Positions 1 to 8,450 of a stretch of DNA of 39,267 bases are shown here, in pieces (the stretch's first letter is position 1; each line of letters opens with the position of its first letter). The position numbers were made by a program, and so were the translations under genes. The DNA is from Mycobacterium simiae (GTDB lineage Bacteria > Actinomycetota > Actinomycetes > Mycobacteriales > Mycobacteriaceae): contig NZ_VTZN01000033.1 in assembly GCF_008370645.1 (NCBI RefSeq), forward strand, positions 1 through 39,267, read 5' to 3'. The notes under the pieces are model-generated. The model ran no database searches and had not been told where the DNA came from. It saw only the letters and a list, made by a program, of their open reading frames with translations.

Positions 1-1
1 G

Positions 2-268
2 GTAGCCGGGCTCAGCGTCGAACAGGTGGCGGCGGCACGAAAAGCCGACGCCGATGACCCCAAGACCGCGGCCATCCTGGCCTTTGCAGTGACAGTGAAC
101 GAACAACGCGGACAAATCGACGAGTCCGCGCTTGACACCGTACGGCGCGCCGGCGTCAGCGACACCGAGATCGCGGAGGTGATCGGCCATGTCGCCCTCA
201 ACGCGCTGACCAACTACTTCAACAACGTCGCGCAAACCGAAATCGACTACCCCCTGGTATCTGCCTGA
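2..268 (+). CDS. Carboxymuconolactone decarboxylase / AhpD-like protein, C-terminal part
   Basis: The gene enters from the left edge, so only about 88 codons are visible. The frame is open from base 2 and ends in TGA at 266-268. The visible helices, including a GHVALNALTNYFNNVAQTEID segment, resemble the C-terminal end of small carboxymuconolactone decarboxylase / alkylhydroperoxidase AhpD-type proteins. Members with a CxxC motif act as peroxidatic or redox enzymes; others act on small aromatic acids. The part that would hold a CxxC-H active site lies outside the window, so activity cannot be judged. A LysR regulator remnant follows on the same strand; such regulators often sit beside these enzymes, but this one is broken. 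Confidence 0.75.
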   Translation, partial: VAGLSVEQVAAARKADADDPKTAAILAFAVTVNEQRGQIDESALDTVRRAGVSDTEIAEVIGHVALNALTNYFNNVAQTEIDYPLVSA

Positions 269-683
269 TCGGCCCGGCTCGGCGGAGCCGGCCCAGATCT
301 TGGTCTCCGCCGAGCAGGTCGATTGCTTGACCCGGGGGACCCGTGCGGTCGGATCGCGAAGCATTCGAACCCGCCTGTCGCCCCCGAGCTTCTCGGACTG
401 GGAGATTGCGGTGATTGCGCAATTCTTATGGTCGCCCATGGCCGTGCTATCGAACTGTTTTCCGGCGCAGACGCGCCGGCCGCGGCCACGCCGTTAGGCA
501 ACACCAGCCGGTCATTGCCGGCAGCGCTCGAGTCGGCGTCACGACCGGGCACCGAGTATGCCCAGCGCCCCGCATCGACATCGGTCAACAGAACGAAAAG
601 ACCCCGAGTTCGGTCAGTTCCGTTGGCCCCGGCATGGGCCCGGCCGCCGACGGAGTGGGCTCCTCCAACAGGCGCATTCATGT

Positions 684-1035
684 CCGCTTCACCCCGGCCA
701 AGCTGAAGGCGTTCGTCGCGGCGCCCGAGGAAGGCAGCCGTTCGGCGGCATCACCTCGGCTGCACGTGAACGATGACCGACCGCACCGCCGAGGGTGGTG
801 TAATCAGGTCGGGGGTCTCGGGCGAGATCGGTTCTGGTGCGCTTCCCGGCCTTGCGCGGTTGCTGCCGAACATCCCGCGACGAGGGTGATCCCGCGCTAC
901 CTGCCTCTGGCCGCACGACTGGCCGCCCTACGTCACGGTGAACTTGACCTGTCCTTCATGGACGAGCACCCTGCCGGAGCCGAGTTCGACACCACCCTGC
1001 TGGCACGCGAGGCCCTTGGTGTCCCTCGAAGTTGA
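684..1035 (+). pseudogene. LysR-family transcriptional regulator remnant
   Basis: Two pieces of a LysR regulator survive in one reading frame. Bases 684-770 encode FTPAKLKAFVAAPEEGS followed by AASPRLHV, the start of the LysR winged-helix domain, though the S-Q-P segment that should follow is gone. Bases about 928-1020 encode LAALRHGELDLSFMDEHPAG and AREALGV, typical of the effector-binding domain. The 160 bases between them do not read as LysR sequence and are far too short for the missing domains, and no start codon context remains. I read this as a decayed gene that once lay beside the carboxymuconolactone-decarboxylase-like gene. Confidence 0.6.
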
Positions 1036-1752
1036 TCCCCTAGGGCTGGATGCCGCGCCACGCCACCGGCGACAACCAGATGTGGTCGTCGCGGCCCAGC
1101 GCCACGTGCGTGGTGGGGGCGACGCCGGCGAGCGCGGCATACGCTTCGTTGGGGTCAGGTCCTTCTTCGGCATCGCAGGATGGCGCAGACCTCGGCAGCG
1201 AAGCCGCGCCGAGCGGCCGGTGGTCCCACGGCGGGGGAGCGGAGCCCATCGGCCGGTCCGTCTCGCATGGTGATGTCCGTTGCCAATCTACTTGTGGCAG
1301 TCTCGGCGCTCTGAATTGCAGTGCCTCAGTTAGAGTTAGATTGGCAATCCGGGGGTCGTGGGTTGCCAACCCATCTGAGGTAACCCGTCGGCTTGCTGTA
1401 GCTGCGGCCACGCCGCTTCCGGCCAGGGCGGTTGGTGCCTGCGCGTTGCCGCCGTAGCTCAGTTTTTCGGAAGACCGATAGAGCTGGGGCTTGGTAGCGC
1501 CCCTCGTTCTGCGGGAATACTCGGGGGAGGGCGGTGCTTGATTTCAGTCAGCAGCAGCCAATGACTGGGCGTGCACTTTGAGGTCTGACGTCCGAGGTGC
1601 TTTTGGATGCTGCGCACGATCGACTCGTTAGTTTGGCTATTGCCAGAAATTTAATTCAGCAGCGCTAGGAAATTGCCTCCCTGCCAACGCTATTGCGATC
1701 GTATGGTCAGGGCGGTTGCGGTGATACCGGAAACCCTGCCGAACCGGTGTCG
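1036..1752. other. Gene-poor stretch
   Basis: I see no convincing gene here. Frames on both strands are open for up to 120-135 codons, but none has a ribosome binding site or a recognisable domain. A minus-strand frame around 1040-1160 has plausible protein-like composition (ending GRDDHIWLSPVAWRGIQP) and may be the tail of another decayed gene. Bases 1600-1690 are locally richer in A and T than their surroundings. Confidence 0.4.
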
Positions 1753-3456
1753 TCAGCTGCGGTCGACGCCCCAGGTGCCGGGCATCAGTGGCATGGTGGG
1801 GCCGCCGCCGAACGCATCGCCGGCCACCGTGCTCAACCCCGCCGGCTCGCTGGCGCTCTTACCCGCGGTCCCGGCGAAACCAAGCCGTCCCGCACCCTCG
1901 TTCGAGACCGTCGACGCGTCGGCGCGCCCGTCGAGCTCTGGCTCATCGTCGGTCTCCGCCTCCAGATCCATGTACTCATATCCGCGGCCAGGCTGTGTGA
2001 GTTTTTGCCGCCGGCTCCGTCGTGCCTGAGTCGCCTTGTCGGCAACGGGCGCTGACTCGGGGACGACAGTGTCGTTCAGTGCCGTGGATTTCGTGCTGCG
2101 AGTGCTGGCGGCCCTTCGCGCATCCAGGTCGAGTCCACCCACCAGGTAGGCGAAAGCCTCCATGCCCGTACCGACCGGGCCTGGCGGTACACCCAGCGGT
2201 GGCGTTGCGGCAGCGGGCGGCGTTGGCGGCGACGCCGGCGGAGGTGCGGCGGTTACCTGCGGCGGGCTAAGGGTCAGGGTCGAGGTCGACAAGCCGGGAG
2301 CCAGGGCGGCTCCAAAGGGCGGCGCGGCCAGCGGCGCGACGGGGGTCGCGCCCGGCAAGGCGGCCAAGCCCGCCAAACCGGCGAGGCCGGGCGCCAGGCC
2401 GCCCGCAGCGGCCAGAGGCACCGCGGCGGCGGACAGCAGCGGAAGTATTACCGGGATCAACGCGACTGTCTGCTGGACGAGATAGTGCAGCAACTGAATG
2501 GTGTTACCGATGGTGGATCCGATGATCTCGACCGTTGCCAGCGGTACGACGAAGACAAGAGCTTGGGGATTGAAAACGGCGGTATAGAGGATCGCGAGCA
2601 AGTCGTCGATGATGACGATGCTGGTGAAGGCTACGTAGGAGCCCGGGTCCAGCGGCACCGCCAGGACATAAGCAATGCTCAAGGGGTTGAGGTAGCTCAG
2701 CGGGTTTCCGGTGAACGCTAGCCACGACCCGGGAACCCCGATCGGGGGCAGCACCGACGACCCGTTCAAGCCGCTAAAGAAGTCCTCGAACGGATCGGTG
2801 ACTTCGGTGAAACCGATCTTGTTGAAGAACGCCAGTATCTCCTGATAGAGCGGGTAGTCGTCGGTATTGGGGTAGGGAACTTTCGGCACTAGGCCTTCGA
2901 GGAAGCTCTGCAGCTCGGTGAACCAAATCGCTGGTGCGGCTTCGGCGGGCGGCGCGGCTGCCACCGCAGAGTCAGCGACCGCCTGGTAGCTGCTCATCAC
3001 GGTGGCCGCCTGGATCCACATCCGCGCGTAATCGGCCTCGTTCAGGGCGATCGGGATGGTGTTGATGCCGAAGAAGTTCGTTGCCACCAGCGCAGCGTGG
3101 GTCGCGTGGTTGACGGCTAGCTCGGGCAGGGTCGGCATCGCGGCCAGCGCGGTGAGGTAGGCGGCGGCAGCGATTTCCTGTTGGGCGGCCATTGCCGCGT
3201 TGTCGGTAATGGCCTGCGTCAGCCACGCCAGATACGGCGCATGCGCGGCCACGTACGCCTCGGCACTCGGACCGTCCCAAGCTCCCGCATGTACGGCGCC
3301 CAACAGCGCGGTCAGCTCGTTGGCCGCCTCGGCGTAGGCCGTGCTCAGCGATTCCCAGGCTTCGGCTGAAGCCAGCAGCGGACCCGGGCCCGGACCGCTG
3401 GAGAGCAGCGCCGAATGCACCTCCGGAGGGGAAGCGATCCAGATCGGGGCGGTCAT
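1753..3456 (-). CDS. PPE2: PPE family protein, PPW subfamily (PPE2-like)
   Basis: A 567-residue PPE protein. Residues 1-175 are the PPE domain, with [20 protein letters not shown] at the start and the usual helical hairpin with a WDG turn. A long hydrophobic Ala/Pro-rich middle part follows. The C-terminal end carries a GFxGT-like element and the PxxPxxW signature (PLMPGTW), which places it in the PPW subfamily. A basic stretch RRSRRQK lies near residue 490; basic stretches in M. tuberculosis PPE2 have been described as nuclear targeting signals. The N-terminus and the riboswitch leader both match what I recall of PPE2 (Rv0256c). The ATG at 3456 was chosen because the PPE domain starts there, although the frame is open to 3687 inside the riboswitch. 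In H37Rv cobQ1 and cobU follow PPE2; here only decayed DNA follows. Confidence 0.93.
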   Translation of the reverse strand: MTAPIWIASPPEVHSALLSSGPGPGPLLASAEAWESLSTAYAEAANELTALLGAVHAGAWDGPSAEAYVAAHAPYLAWLTQAITDNAAMAAQQEIAAAAYLTALAAMPTLPELAVNHATHAALVATNFFGINTIPIALNEADYARMWIQAATVMSSYQAVADSAVAAAPPAEAAPAIWFTELQSFLEGLVPKVPYPNTDDYPLYQEILAFFNKIGFTEVTDPFEDFFSGLNGSSVLPPIGVPGSWLAFTGNPLSYLNPLSIAYVLAVPLDPGSYVAFTSIVIIDDLLAILYTAVFNPQALVFVVPLATVEIIGSTIGNTIQLLHYLVQQTVALIPVILPLLSAAAVPLAAAGGLAPGLAGLAGLAALPGATPVAPLAAPPFGAALAPGLSTSTLTLSPPQVTAAPPPASPPTPPAAATPPLGVPPGPVGTGMEAFAYLVGGLDLDARRAASTRSTKSTALNDTVVPESAPVADKATQARRSRRQKLTQPGRGYEYMDLEAETDDEPELDGRADASTVSNEGAGRLGFAGTAGKSASEPAGLSTVAGDAFGGGPTMPLMPGTWGVDRS

Positions 3457-3539
3457 CGGTGGCTGATCGCGATCGGATGCGACGACGCAGCGGTTGGATG
3501 TTCGAACGGGACGTGCAGCGCCATAACCGGCCAGCTCTC

Positions 3540-3712
3540 TCGGGGTGCACCGCCCCGGATTCGCAGGACGCGATGACGCGAGTCTCCTGGCTCTCGGATC
3601 GCAGTTCGCCTCGCCTTCCAGCCTGGCGGCCGTGGCGTGTGAGGGTCGCTCCCCGATGACAGTGGCGGGACCGCACCGGATTTGCACCGGTTTCCTCTAT
3701 CGTCATCGCCTT
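3540..3712 (-). promoter_or_regulatory. Cobalamin (B12) riboswitch
   Basis: Reading the minus strand from 3708 down, the leader of the PPE gene shows the B12 aptamer core. It contains GAGGAAACCGGTGCAAATCC, then GGTCCCGCCACTGTCATCGG, then GGGGAGCGACC and AGCCAGGAGACT (3581-3592). The ends close by an 8-bp helix: CGATGACG (3701-3708) pairs with CGTCATCG (3571-3578). Downstream, GGGG-CGGTGCA-CCCC (3543-3557) could be the switching hairpin. By family knowledge cobalamin binding lowers expression of the following gene, so the PPE protein should be made when B12 is scarce. Confidence 0.93.
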
Positions 3713-3860
3713 ACGGGTGACATTGTCGCATCACGACCGTGCTGATTCACATCAATTGACGCCACCGACGTGCGGCGGACAGCGACTCCCGGCGATCCGA
3801 CCGCCCGGGCGGCGACTGCGTGGTTAGCCTAGGCTGCTAGCCGCCGAGGAAGGGGGCGTC

Positions 3861-4427
3861 ATGACAGATGTCAACGCCGATGCCAACACCGTCGTCGACA
3901 CCGAAGACGGCGGACGAGAGCATCGCTGGCCGCTGCCTGCTGACGAGCAACACCTGCTGGACTTGATCCATCTGTGCTTCGGCGAATACTGGGACGAAAT
4001 CTGGTTCGGCATCATCATGGAGGGCGCGGCCTGGGAGGTGGCGGCGCCCAACCCTGCCAAGCGCATCTCGATGTACGACGGGTACGCGACGGTCGACTTC
4101 GGCCGCTGGCATTTTCACCTCTGCATCGGTGAGCACCGGGAAAGCGGACCCGAGCGCGGCCGAGTCCGAAGGTGCGCGCGCGCCGAGCTGTATCGTCGGC
4201 TCGGCGGCGATGGGTTTCCCTCCTCATGGGGTGTGCGGCTCTACAACGGGCGTGACGAACAGATGATGACAGTGATGTTCCCGAACCCATTTCTGACTAA
4301 TGATCAGCAGATTCGCGACGAGCCCGCCTGGGGGCAGTTGGAGTTGTGGGACCGGGTGCGTGCCGACTATCTGGGGCTAAATCCTGACTCACTTGACCGC
4401 GCTGGCAAAGGTTTTCGGCACGGTTGA
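3861..4427 (+). CDS. Conserved protein of unknown function
   Basis: A 188-residue soluble protein that I cannot assign to a family with confidence. It is rich in Trp, Tyr and Phe, with a compact alpha/beta look: DEQHLLDLIHLCFGEYWDEI near residue 30, an AAPNPAKRISMYDGYATVDF segment near 70, then WHFHLCIGEH near 92. The end is charged, and no signal peptide or membrane segment is seen. AGGAAGGGGG lies directly upstream of the ATG, a strong ribosome binding site that fixes the start. The gene is divergent from the riboswitch-controlled PPE gene. Codon use and the clean start argue that it is real. Any link to cobalamin through its position is only a guess. Confidence 0.75.
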   Translation: MTDVNADANTVVDTEDGGREHRWPLPADEQHLLDLIHLCFGEYWDEIWFGIIMEGAAWEVAAPNPAKRISMYDGYATVDFGRWHFHLCIGEHRESGPERGRVRRCARAELYRRLGGDGFPSSWGVRLYNGRDEQMMTVMFPNPFLTNDQQIRDEPAWGQLELWDRVRADYLGLNPDSLDRAGKGFRHG

Positions 4428-5608
4428 CTCGGTTTAGCCGTCGCGGTCCTCGCCGCGCCGTCATCGAGGTCCCGCGCGACTGTTGGATTGCGATCACCCG
4501 GCCGATCGCGAAAGGCCCTCCGTGCCCGCCGGCGCCCCGGCAGCCAACGCGCCAGCGATCGCCGCCACCGCCGCTGCTGACCGGTTGGTGCCTGCGGGTT
4601 GTAGCTTGGCAAAGACACGCCGATGCCTCATATAGTGTGGCAATGCCTCAGATCGAATGACAACGGACAGGTGAACCAGGATTTGCCGCCGGGGTTATCT
4701 GATGAATCAACCTCCATGTAGTTGAATCGTGACGCGTCCGACTCGATTCCGGTTGCGCTCGTGCGTATTACGGAAGCGGCGCGAGCAGTAGATCGTACGG
4801 CACGCTACGCATTGCGGAGCGATTTACCGGTAACCCCGCATGTTCGATTCCTTCGTATTCAATTGCCTTGCATGGCCGGCGTATCAAAGCGAAGCCGACG
4901 AGCGCCGTGCGAACTGTGCTGGACAAAGAGCGGTGCCGTTCTTCAGGACGAACCGTGGTCTGGTGACGGGAGTCCCGGTGAGCTGATCCGCTTCATGCCA
5001 TGTTGCACGGGTTGATATTTGGTCTCGGGCTTGTTCGGATTGTACTTGGTGGAAAGCCGCACTGTGGTTTGCACCCGCACCAGTTCGAAAGGGTTTCGCT
5101 CAGGGTGACCCGCTCGCCTACCTCGCGAGCGGCGGTAGCTGGCCGACTACGGGTGGACAATCCGTCACGGTGACGAAATAGGCTATATAGCAGAGTGTTT
5201 CGGAAGCATTCGCCTTGATTCTGATGCGTAGTACTCATCATCATCGTCGGCCCTCACCGCAGACATGTGGCGATGAACTCGGGTCGGTATCGCACCGCCC
5301 ACGCCGGTCGTGTCTGCGGCCCCAACATCGGCGGTTCTCTGATAGGAGCGGGGGGATCGGCTGCTGCTGTTGTTATCTGCTTCTTATCGGTGATCTAAAT
5401 GCGTTGGCCTGCAATCTATTTAGCCGTTGGTGGTAACCCGCCCTATTCGATTCCGCCGTATTCCTCGCATCTGACGGCTTACCCGACAGGCGCGGGTGGT
5501 CATGGGCATTCGCAACCCACCAACCGACCGTCCTCGTTTCGGCTACTTGCTTGAGGCGCATCTGGCCGCGCGGGCGAAGTTTGCTGCGCAGCCAGAGCGT
5601 AATGCCGC
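4428..5608. other. 1.2-kb stretch without a supported gene
   Basis: Open frames here are short and overlap on both strands without ribosome binding sites or recognisable motifs. Parts (4620-4760, 5190-5480) have lower GC and odd trinucleotide content compared with the flanking genes, which fits decayed or acquired accessory DNA. I see no RNA gene and no insertion-sequence ends. Confidence 0.4.
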
Positions 5609-5640
5609 CATTGACTGCTAGCATTGACTGCAGTGACAGC
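5609..5640 (+). promoter_or_regulatory. Candidate VapB operator / promoter region
   Basis: CATTGACTGC occurs twice, at 5609-5618 and 5622-5631, with a 13-base period. The second copy runs into a small palindrome (ACTGCAGT). The site lies 20-50 bases before the vapB start, where antitoxin-toxin complexes of this family usually bind to autoregulate. Binding itself is inferred. Confidence 0.4.
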
Positions 5641-5659
5641 AATAGGCGAGGAGTAACTG

Positions 5660-5905
5660 ATGGCGACTTTGACGATTCGTGATTTCGATGAGGAGCTCAA
5701 ATCTGCGCTGCGCGTCCGTGCTGCACAGCACGGACGCTCGATGGAGTCAGAGGTGCGGGAGATCTTGCGGACGGTATTGGAGCGTCCGGCAGGTGGTCCG
5801 GGGATGGGTACGCGGATTCGGCAGCGTTTCTCGGAGACTGGGGGTGTGGACCTTGATCTGCCCAGCCGCGCCGAACGCCCTCGAGCGGCGGTCCTTGACG
5901 AATGA
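5660..5905 (+). CDS. vapB: VapB/FitA-type antitoxin
   Basis: An 81-residue protein. Residues 1-45 form a ribbon-helix-helix DNA-binding domain (MATLTIRDFDEELKSALRVR then HGRSMESEVREILR), as in FitA-type antitoxins. The rest is a flexible tail that would thread into the toxin active site. GGCGAGGAG stands 6-7 bases before the ATG. The stop overlaps the toxin start by four bases (ATGA), so the pair is translationally coupled. It should bind and inhibit the downstream PIN toxin and, with it, repress their shared promoter. I did not match it to a numbered M. tuberculosis VapB. Confidence 0.9.
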   Translation: MATLTIRDFDEELKSALRVRAAQHGRSMESEVREILRTVLERPAGGPGMGTRIRQRFSETGGVDLDLPSRAERPRAAVLDE

Positions 5906-6330
5906 TCGTCCTGGATACCAACGTCATCTCGGAGCTTGTTCGTAAAGCTCCAGACCTGGGCGTCGTTGGTTGGCTCGACGGCTTGGATGCGTCCGACGTA
6001 ATGCTGACGGCGGTGACGGCGGCTGAGCTGTTGTATGGCGTCGCCCGATTGCCGAACGGCCGACGCGGACGGGAGTTGCGTGCGAAAGTCGACGGACTGC
6101 TGACAGAGGAATTCGGCGACAAGATTCTGCCGTTCGACGTGCTGGCCGCAACCCACTACGCGGATATCGTCGCCAGTCGGGAGCGTATCGGGCTCCAGAT
6201 CAGCATGGCCGACGGGCAGATCGCCGCAATTTGCCGCAACTGGAATGCGGGACTTGCGACCCGCAACATTAGCGATTTTGTCGACACCGGCATCGAACTG
6301 ATCAATCCGTGGGACTTGGGCACACCATAG
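5902..6330 (+). CDS. vapC: VapC/FitB-type PIN-domain toxin ribonuclease
   Basis: A 142-residue PIN-domain protein. The acidic residues of the family are in place: D5 in MIVLDTNVISEL, E42 in TAAELLYGV, D104 in ISMADGQIAA and D125 in RNISDF. These coordinate the metal ions used to cut RNA. Its length is normal and no residue is missing, so the toxin looks intact. It is the second gene of a two-gene operon, overlapping its antitoxin by ATGA. The module sits in gene-poor accessory DNA, a common location for toxin-antitoxin pairs. The RNA target cannot be read from the sequence. Confidence 0.93.
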   Translation: MIVLDTNVISELVRKAPDLGVVGWLDGLDASDVMLTAVTAAELLYGVARLPNGRRGRELRAKVDGLLTEEFGDKILPFDVLAATHYADIVASRERIGLQISMADGQIAAICRNWNAGLATRNISDFVDTGIELINPWDLGTP

Positions 6331-6758
6331 CGGCTCTTTCAATGTGCGTCGTACGCCGGCGCAGCGGAACTCCGACTAGACCAGACAACGAAAGCTATTG
6401 GGACACAATTGAAAACGACGTACTTTACCTGACATAATATCCGTTATCAGCGAAATATGTTGTGGCGCAATGTATCTCGTCTATAGTATGCAGACCCGGT
6501 GGATAAAGCTGGGCCTTCGTCCCGACGGTCACACTGCCGGGACTGATGCTCCGGCCCGCTCAAGCCGGCCGGCTGCTGAGGGCAACGCAACGATGGATGA
6601 CCCCCATGCGTGCGTGCGCCCCGGAATCAATAATTGCCCTGTAGAGCGAGCAGCGCATTTCCCGTTGTGTACCCCACGGCTAGCGCAAATCGTCACCGTG
6701 ACGAATCGGATCTCTCAGAGACGAAACGCGGCGGGGAATGCCGATACTACTTCTCAGC
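6331..6758. other. 428-bp stretch without a supported gene
   Basis: Between the toxin gene and the convergent secreted-protein gene I see no coding frame with a start context or domain. Bases 6400-6490 are AT-rich (CCTGACATAATATCCGTTAT and beyond) and could hold a promoter. The plus-strand frame at 6470-6775 has no ribosome binding site and runs into the opposite gene. Confidence 0.35.
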
Positions 6759-7115
6759 TCAGTAGTTGCCGTTGAACCCGCTGTCCTCCTGGTGAGCGGG
6801 GCAATATGACTGCACCGCGTAGACACCGAACAATCCCGCGTAATAGTTTCGATTGTCGCCGTACATGGCCAACCGGTCGAGAATCATGCCTCGGACCGCT
6901 AGGAAGCCGTAACCTTGATCGAGCATTGAGCAGACCGAGCGACCCGTCTTGACGACGACCTCAGGGGTAGCGTCAACGAGTGTGGAGAGGCTCGGGTAGT
7001 TGATGGAATGGATGTTGCCAAGTAATTGACTGTCGACAGTGTCAGCATGTGCTGAGGTGAGGGGGACGGTTATGCTGATGGCGATAGCCGCGGCCGCGAA
7101 CATTTTGGAACCCAT
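6759..7115 (-). CDS. Small secreted protein, DUF732-like
   Basis: A 118-residue exported protein. Residues 1-24 are a Sec signal peptide (MGSKMFAAAAIAISITVPL, then a cleavage site after SAHA). The mature part has two conserved-looking cysteines (SVCSMLDQGYG and QSYCPAH) that probably form a disulfide, and a VDATPEVVVKTGRSVCSML core, as in the many small mycobacterial DUF732 proteins found outside the membrane. GGAGG lies 7 bases before the ATG at 7115, which favours this start over the frame's first codon at 7139. The function of the family is not established. It stands alone and convergent to vapC. Confidence 0.8.
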   Translation of the reverse strand: MGSKMFAAAAIAISITVPLTSAHADTVDSQLLGNIHSINYPSLSTLVDATPEVVVKTGRSVCSMLDQGYGFLAVRGMILDRLAMYGDNRNYYAGLFGVYAVQSYCPAHQEDSGFNGNY

Positions 7116-7190
7116 TGCTCCTCCAGACTTCAATCCCACTCCGCCAGTTTCCTATACCTGACGCCACCCTGCGCCAATTCACCCGGGGTT

Positions 7191-7240
7191 CCCAGTGGGG
7201 CGCGGATGATTTTGCAACCCGCGAAGGTCTGACCGCTCCC
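7191..7240 (-). pseudogene. Scrap of a Ser/Thr protein kinase gene
   Basis: The minus strand encodes GSGQTFAGCKIIRAPLG, which lines up with the first residues of the kinase further right in this window ([15 protein letters not shown]). The two also match at DNA level over CGGTCAGACCTT-T/C-GCGGG. The rest of the kinase is absent. It is probably a leftover from an old duplication or deletion. Confidence 0.4.
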
Positions 7241-7465
7241 GGGTAGACATTGGCGATGAGGTGATCGAGTCTCGTCTGGTCGCCCGCTTGGCATGCGATG
7301 CCAACGACGATCACCCAGCCCGGCGTGGATCGCGTCCCGTCGATTCCTGCGGTGACCGCCGTCTTTCTCGCCGGTCAGAACCAGCCACCATGCTGCGCAA
7401 CCGTCGGTGTCGGTGCCCCCGCCTATATTTCGCCCCATGTTCTGCTTCACACCCAGGAGGATCTG

Positions 7466-8044
7466 ATGACCGGCGCGCCGCTGCCCGGCTGGTACCCCGA
7501 CCCGTCCGGCGCGCCGGGCCAGCGCTATTTCGACGGCCAGCAGTGGACCTATCGCGCGCCCCTCCCGCCGCCGACGCCTCCCCCGCCGCCGTCGATCGTC
7601 ATCCACAACACCGTCGGCGCCCCCGCGCCGTACGTCGTCGCCGCAGGCCCCAACCACGCCCTGCATCTGGTCCTGACACTGCTCACCTGCGGGATGTGGC
7701 TGCCGGTATGGCTGATCGTGGCTGTTGCCAGCCCGCAGCGGGTGCGGGTGGCCGGCCGGCCCGCTCCTTTCTCTCATACCGCGCTGATCATCGCCGCGGT
7801 GTTCGGCGGTCTGCTCCTGCTCGGGCTGGCGGTCAGCCATCCTGCGGTGTTCATCGCGCTGGTGGCTCTGGCGGGCCTGGGTTACCTGAGCTACCGGGCG
7901 TATGAACGCGCCGTTGAGCGCCGTGCGGAGCAGGACAGGATCGCAGCCCGCGCCGACGGCCAGCACCGGGCGTTCCTGTCCGGTGACCCGTGGGGCACCT
8001 TCGGCCGCTATCCGCCGGTGCCACCGCCCGATCCCCAGCGGTAG
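7466..8044 (+). CDS. DUF2510-domain membrane protein
   Basis: A 192-residue protein. Residues 1-25 are a DUF2510 motif (PGWYPDPSGAPGQRYFDGQQW), a short Trp-rich module common at the N-terminus of actinobacterial membrane proteins. A proline-rich linker (PPPTPPPPPS) and about three hydrophobic segments follow (roughly residues 60-85, 100-125 and 125-145), then a charged tail. AGGAGG stands 5 bases before the ATG at 7466; the longer frame to 7298 has no such signal and overlaps the decayed kinase scrap. Role unknown; DUF2510 proteins are often tied to the cell envelope. Confidence 0.8.
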   Translation: MTGAPLPGWYPDPSGAPGQRYFDGQQWTYRAPLPPPTPPPPPSIVIHNTVGAPAPYVVAAGPNHALHLVLTLLTCGMWLPVWLIVAVASPQRVRVAGRPAPFSHTALIIAAVFGGLLLLGLAVSHPAVFIALVALAGLGYLSYRAYERAVERRAEQDRIAARADGQHRAFLSGDPWGTFGRYPPVPPPDPQR

Positions 8045-8450
8045 CCGCCCGCCGCCCTCCGGGAGCACTTGGCACGGCAGTTGATGTCGCTGGTGGCCAC
8101 AAGAAGCGTCGAGACGCGCTGCTTACGTGCTGCCACAATGCTTTTCGGGGCTGGCCGGGGGTCATTCGAATGCGGCTCCTCCCCGAGTTCGAAGACATCG
8201 GCCCGGGCCGCCATCTAGCAGGGACGTCCCAGGTCACGTCGGGCCAAACGCGTCGCACTGCGCGACGGCCGGCCCGCCGAGGGCGGCGAACACGATCCCA
8301 CGGGGTGGCCGTCACCGTCTGCAAAGCTGACGGTCGCGCGCGTCAAGCGCGCGCGGCGTGCCCGCGCCGTCGATACGCTCAGGAATACACTGCGAATCAG
8401 CCGGGTCGCTCGCCCAGCACACGGCGTCCGGGCAGGGAGAGGAGGCGCCG
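8045..8450. other. 400-bp stretch before the dprA-like gene
   Basis: No supported gene. It contains a GC-rich self-complementary stretch (GCGCGCGTC-A-AGCGCGCGC, about 8335-8352) that could form a hairpin, and presumably the promoter of the dprA-like gene. The overlapping frames have no ribosome binding site. Confidence 0.35.

Noticed and set aside
1448..1462. GCCGCCGTAGCTCAG, like the first 15 bases of a tRNA
   Set aside because: No matching acceptor 3' strand, anticodon arm or T-loop follows, so it is neither a tRNA nor a clear attachment site.
5500..6342. Minus-strand 280-codon frame opposite vapBC
   Set aside because: It mirrors two genes with intact family motifs and has no domain of its own.
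6470..6775. Plus-strand 101-codon frame after vapC
   Set aside because: No ribosome binding site, unusual composition, and it runs into the end of the convergent secreted-protein gene.
7130..8068. Minus-strand 312-codon frame opposite the DUF2510 gene
   Set aside because: Composition is that of an antisense shadow; only the last part, with the kinase scrap, is meaningful.
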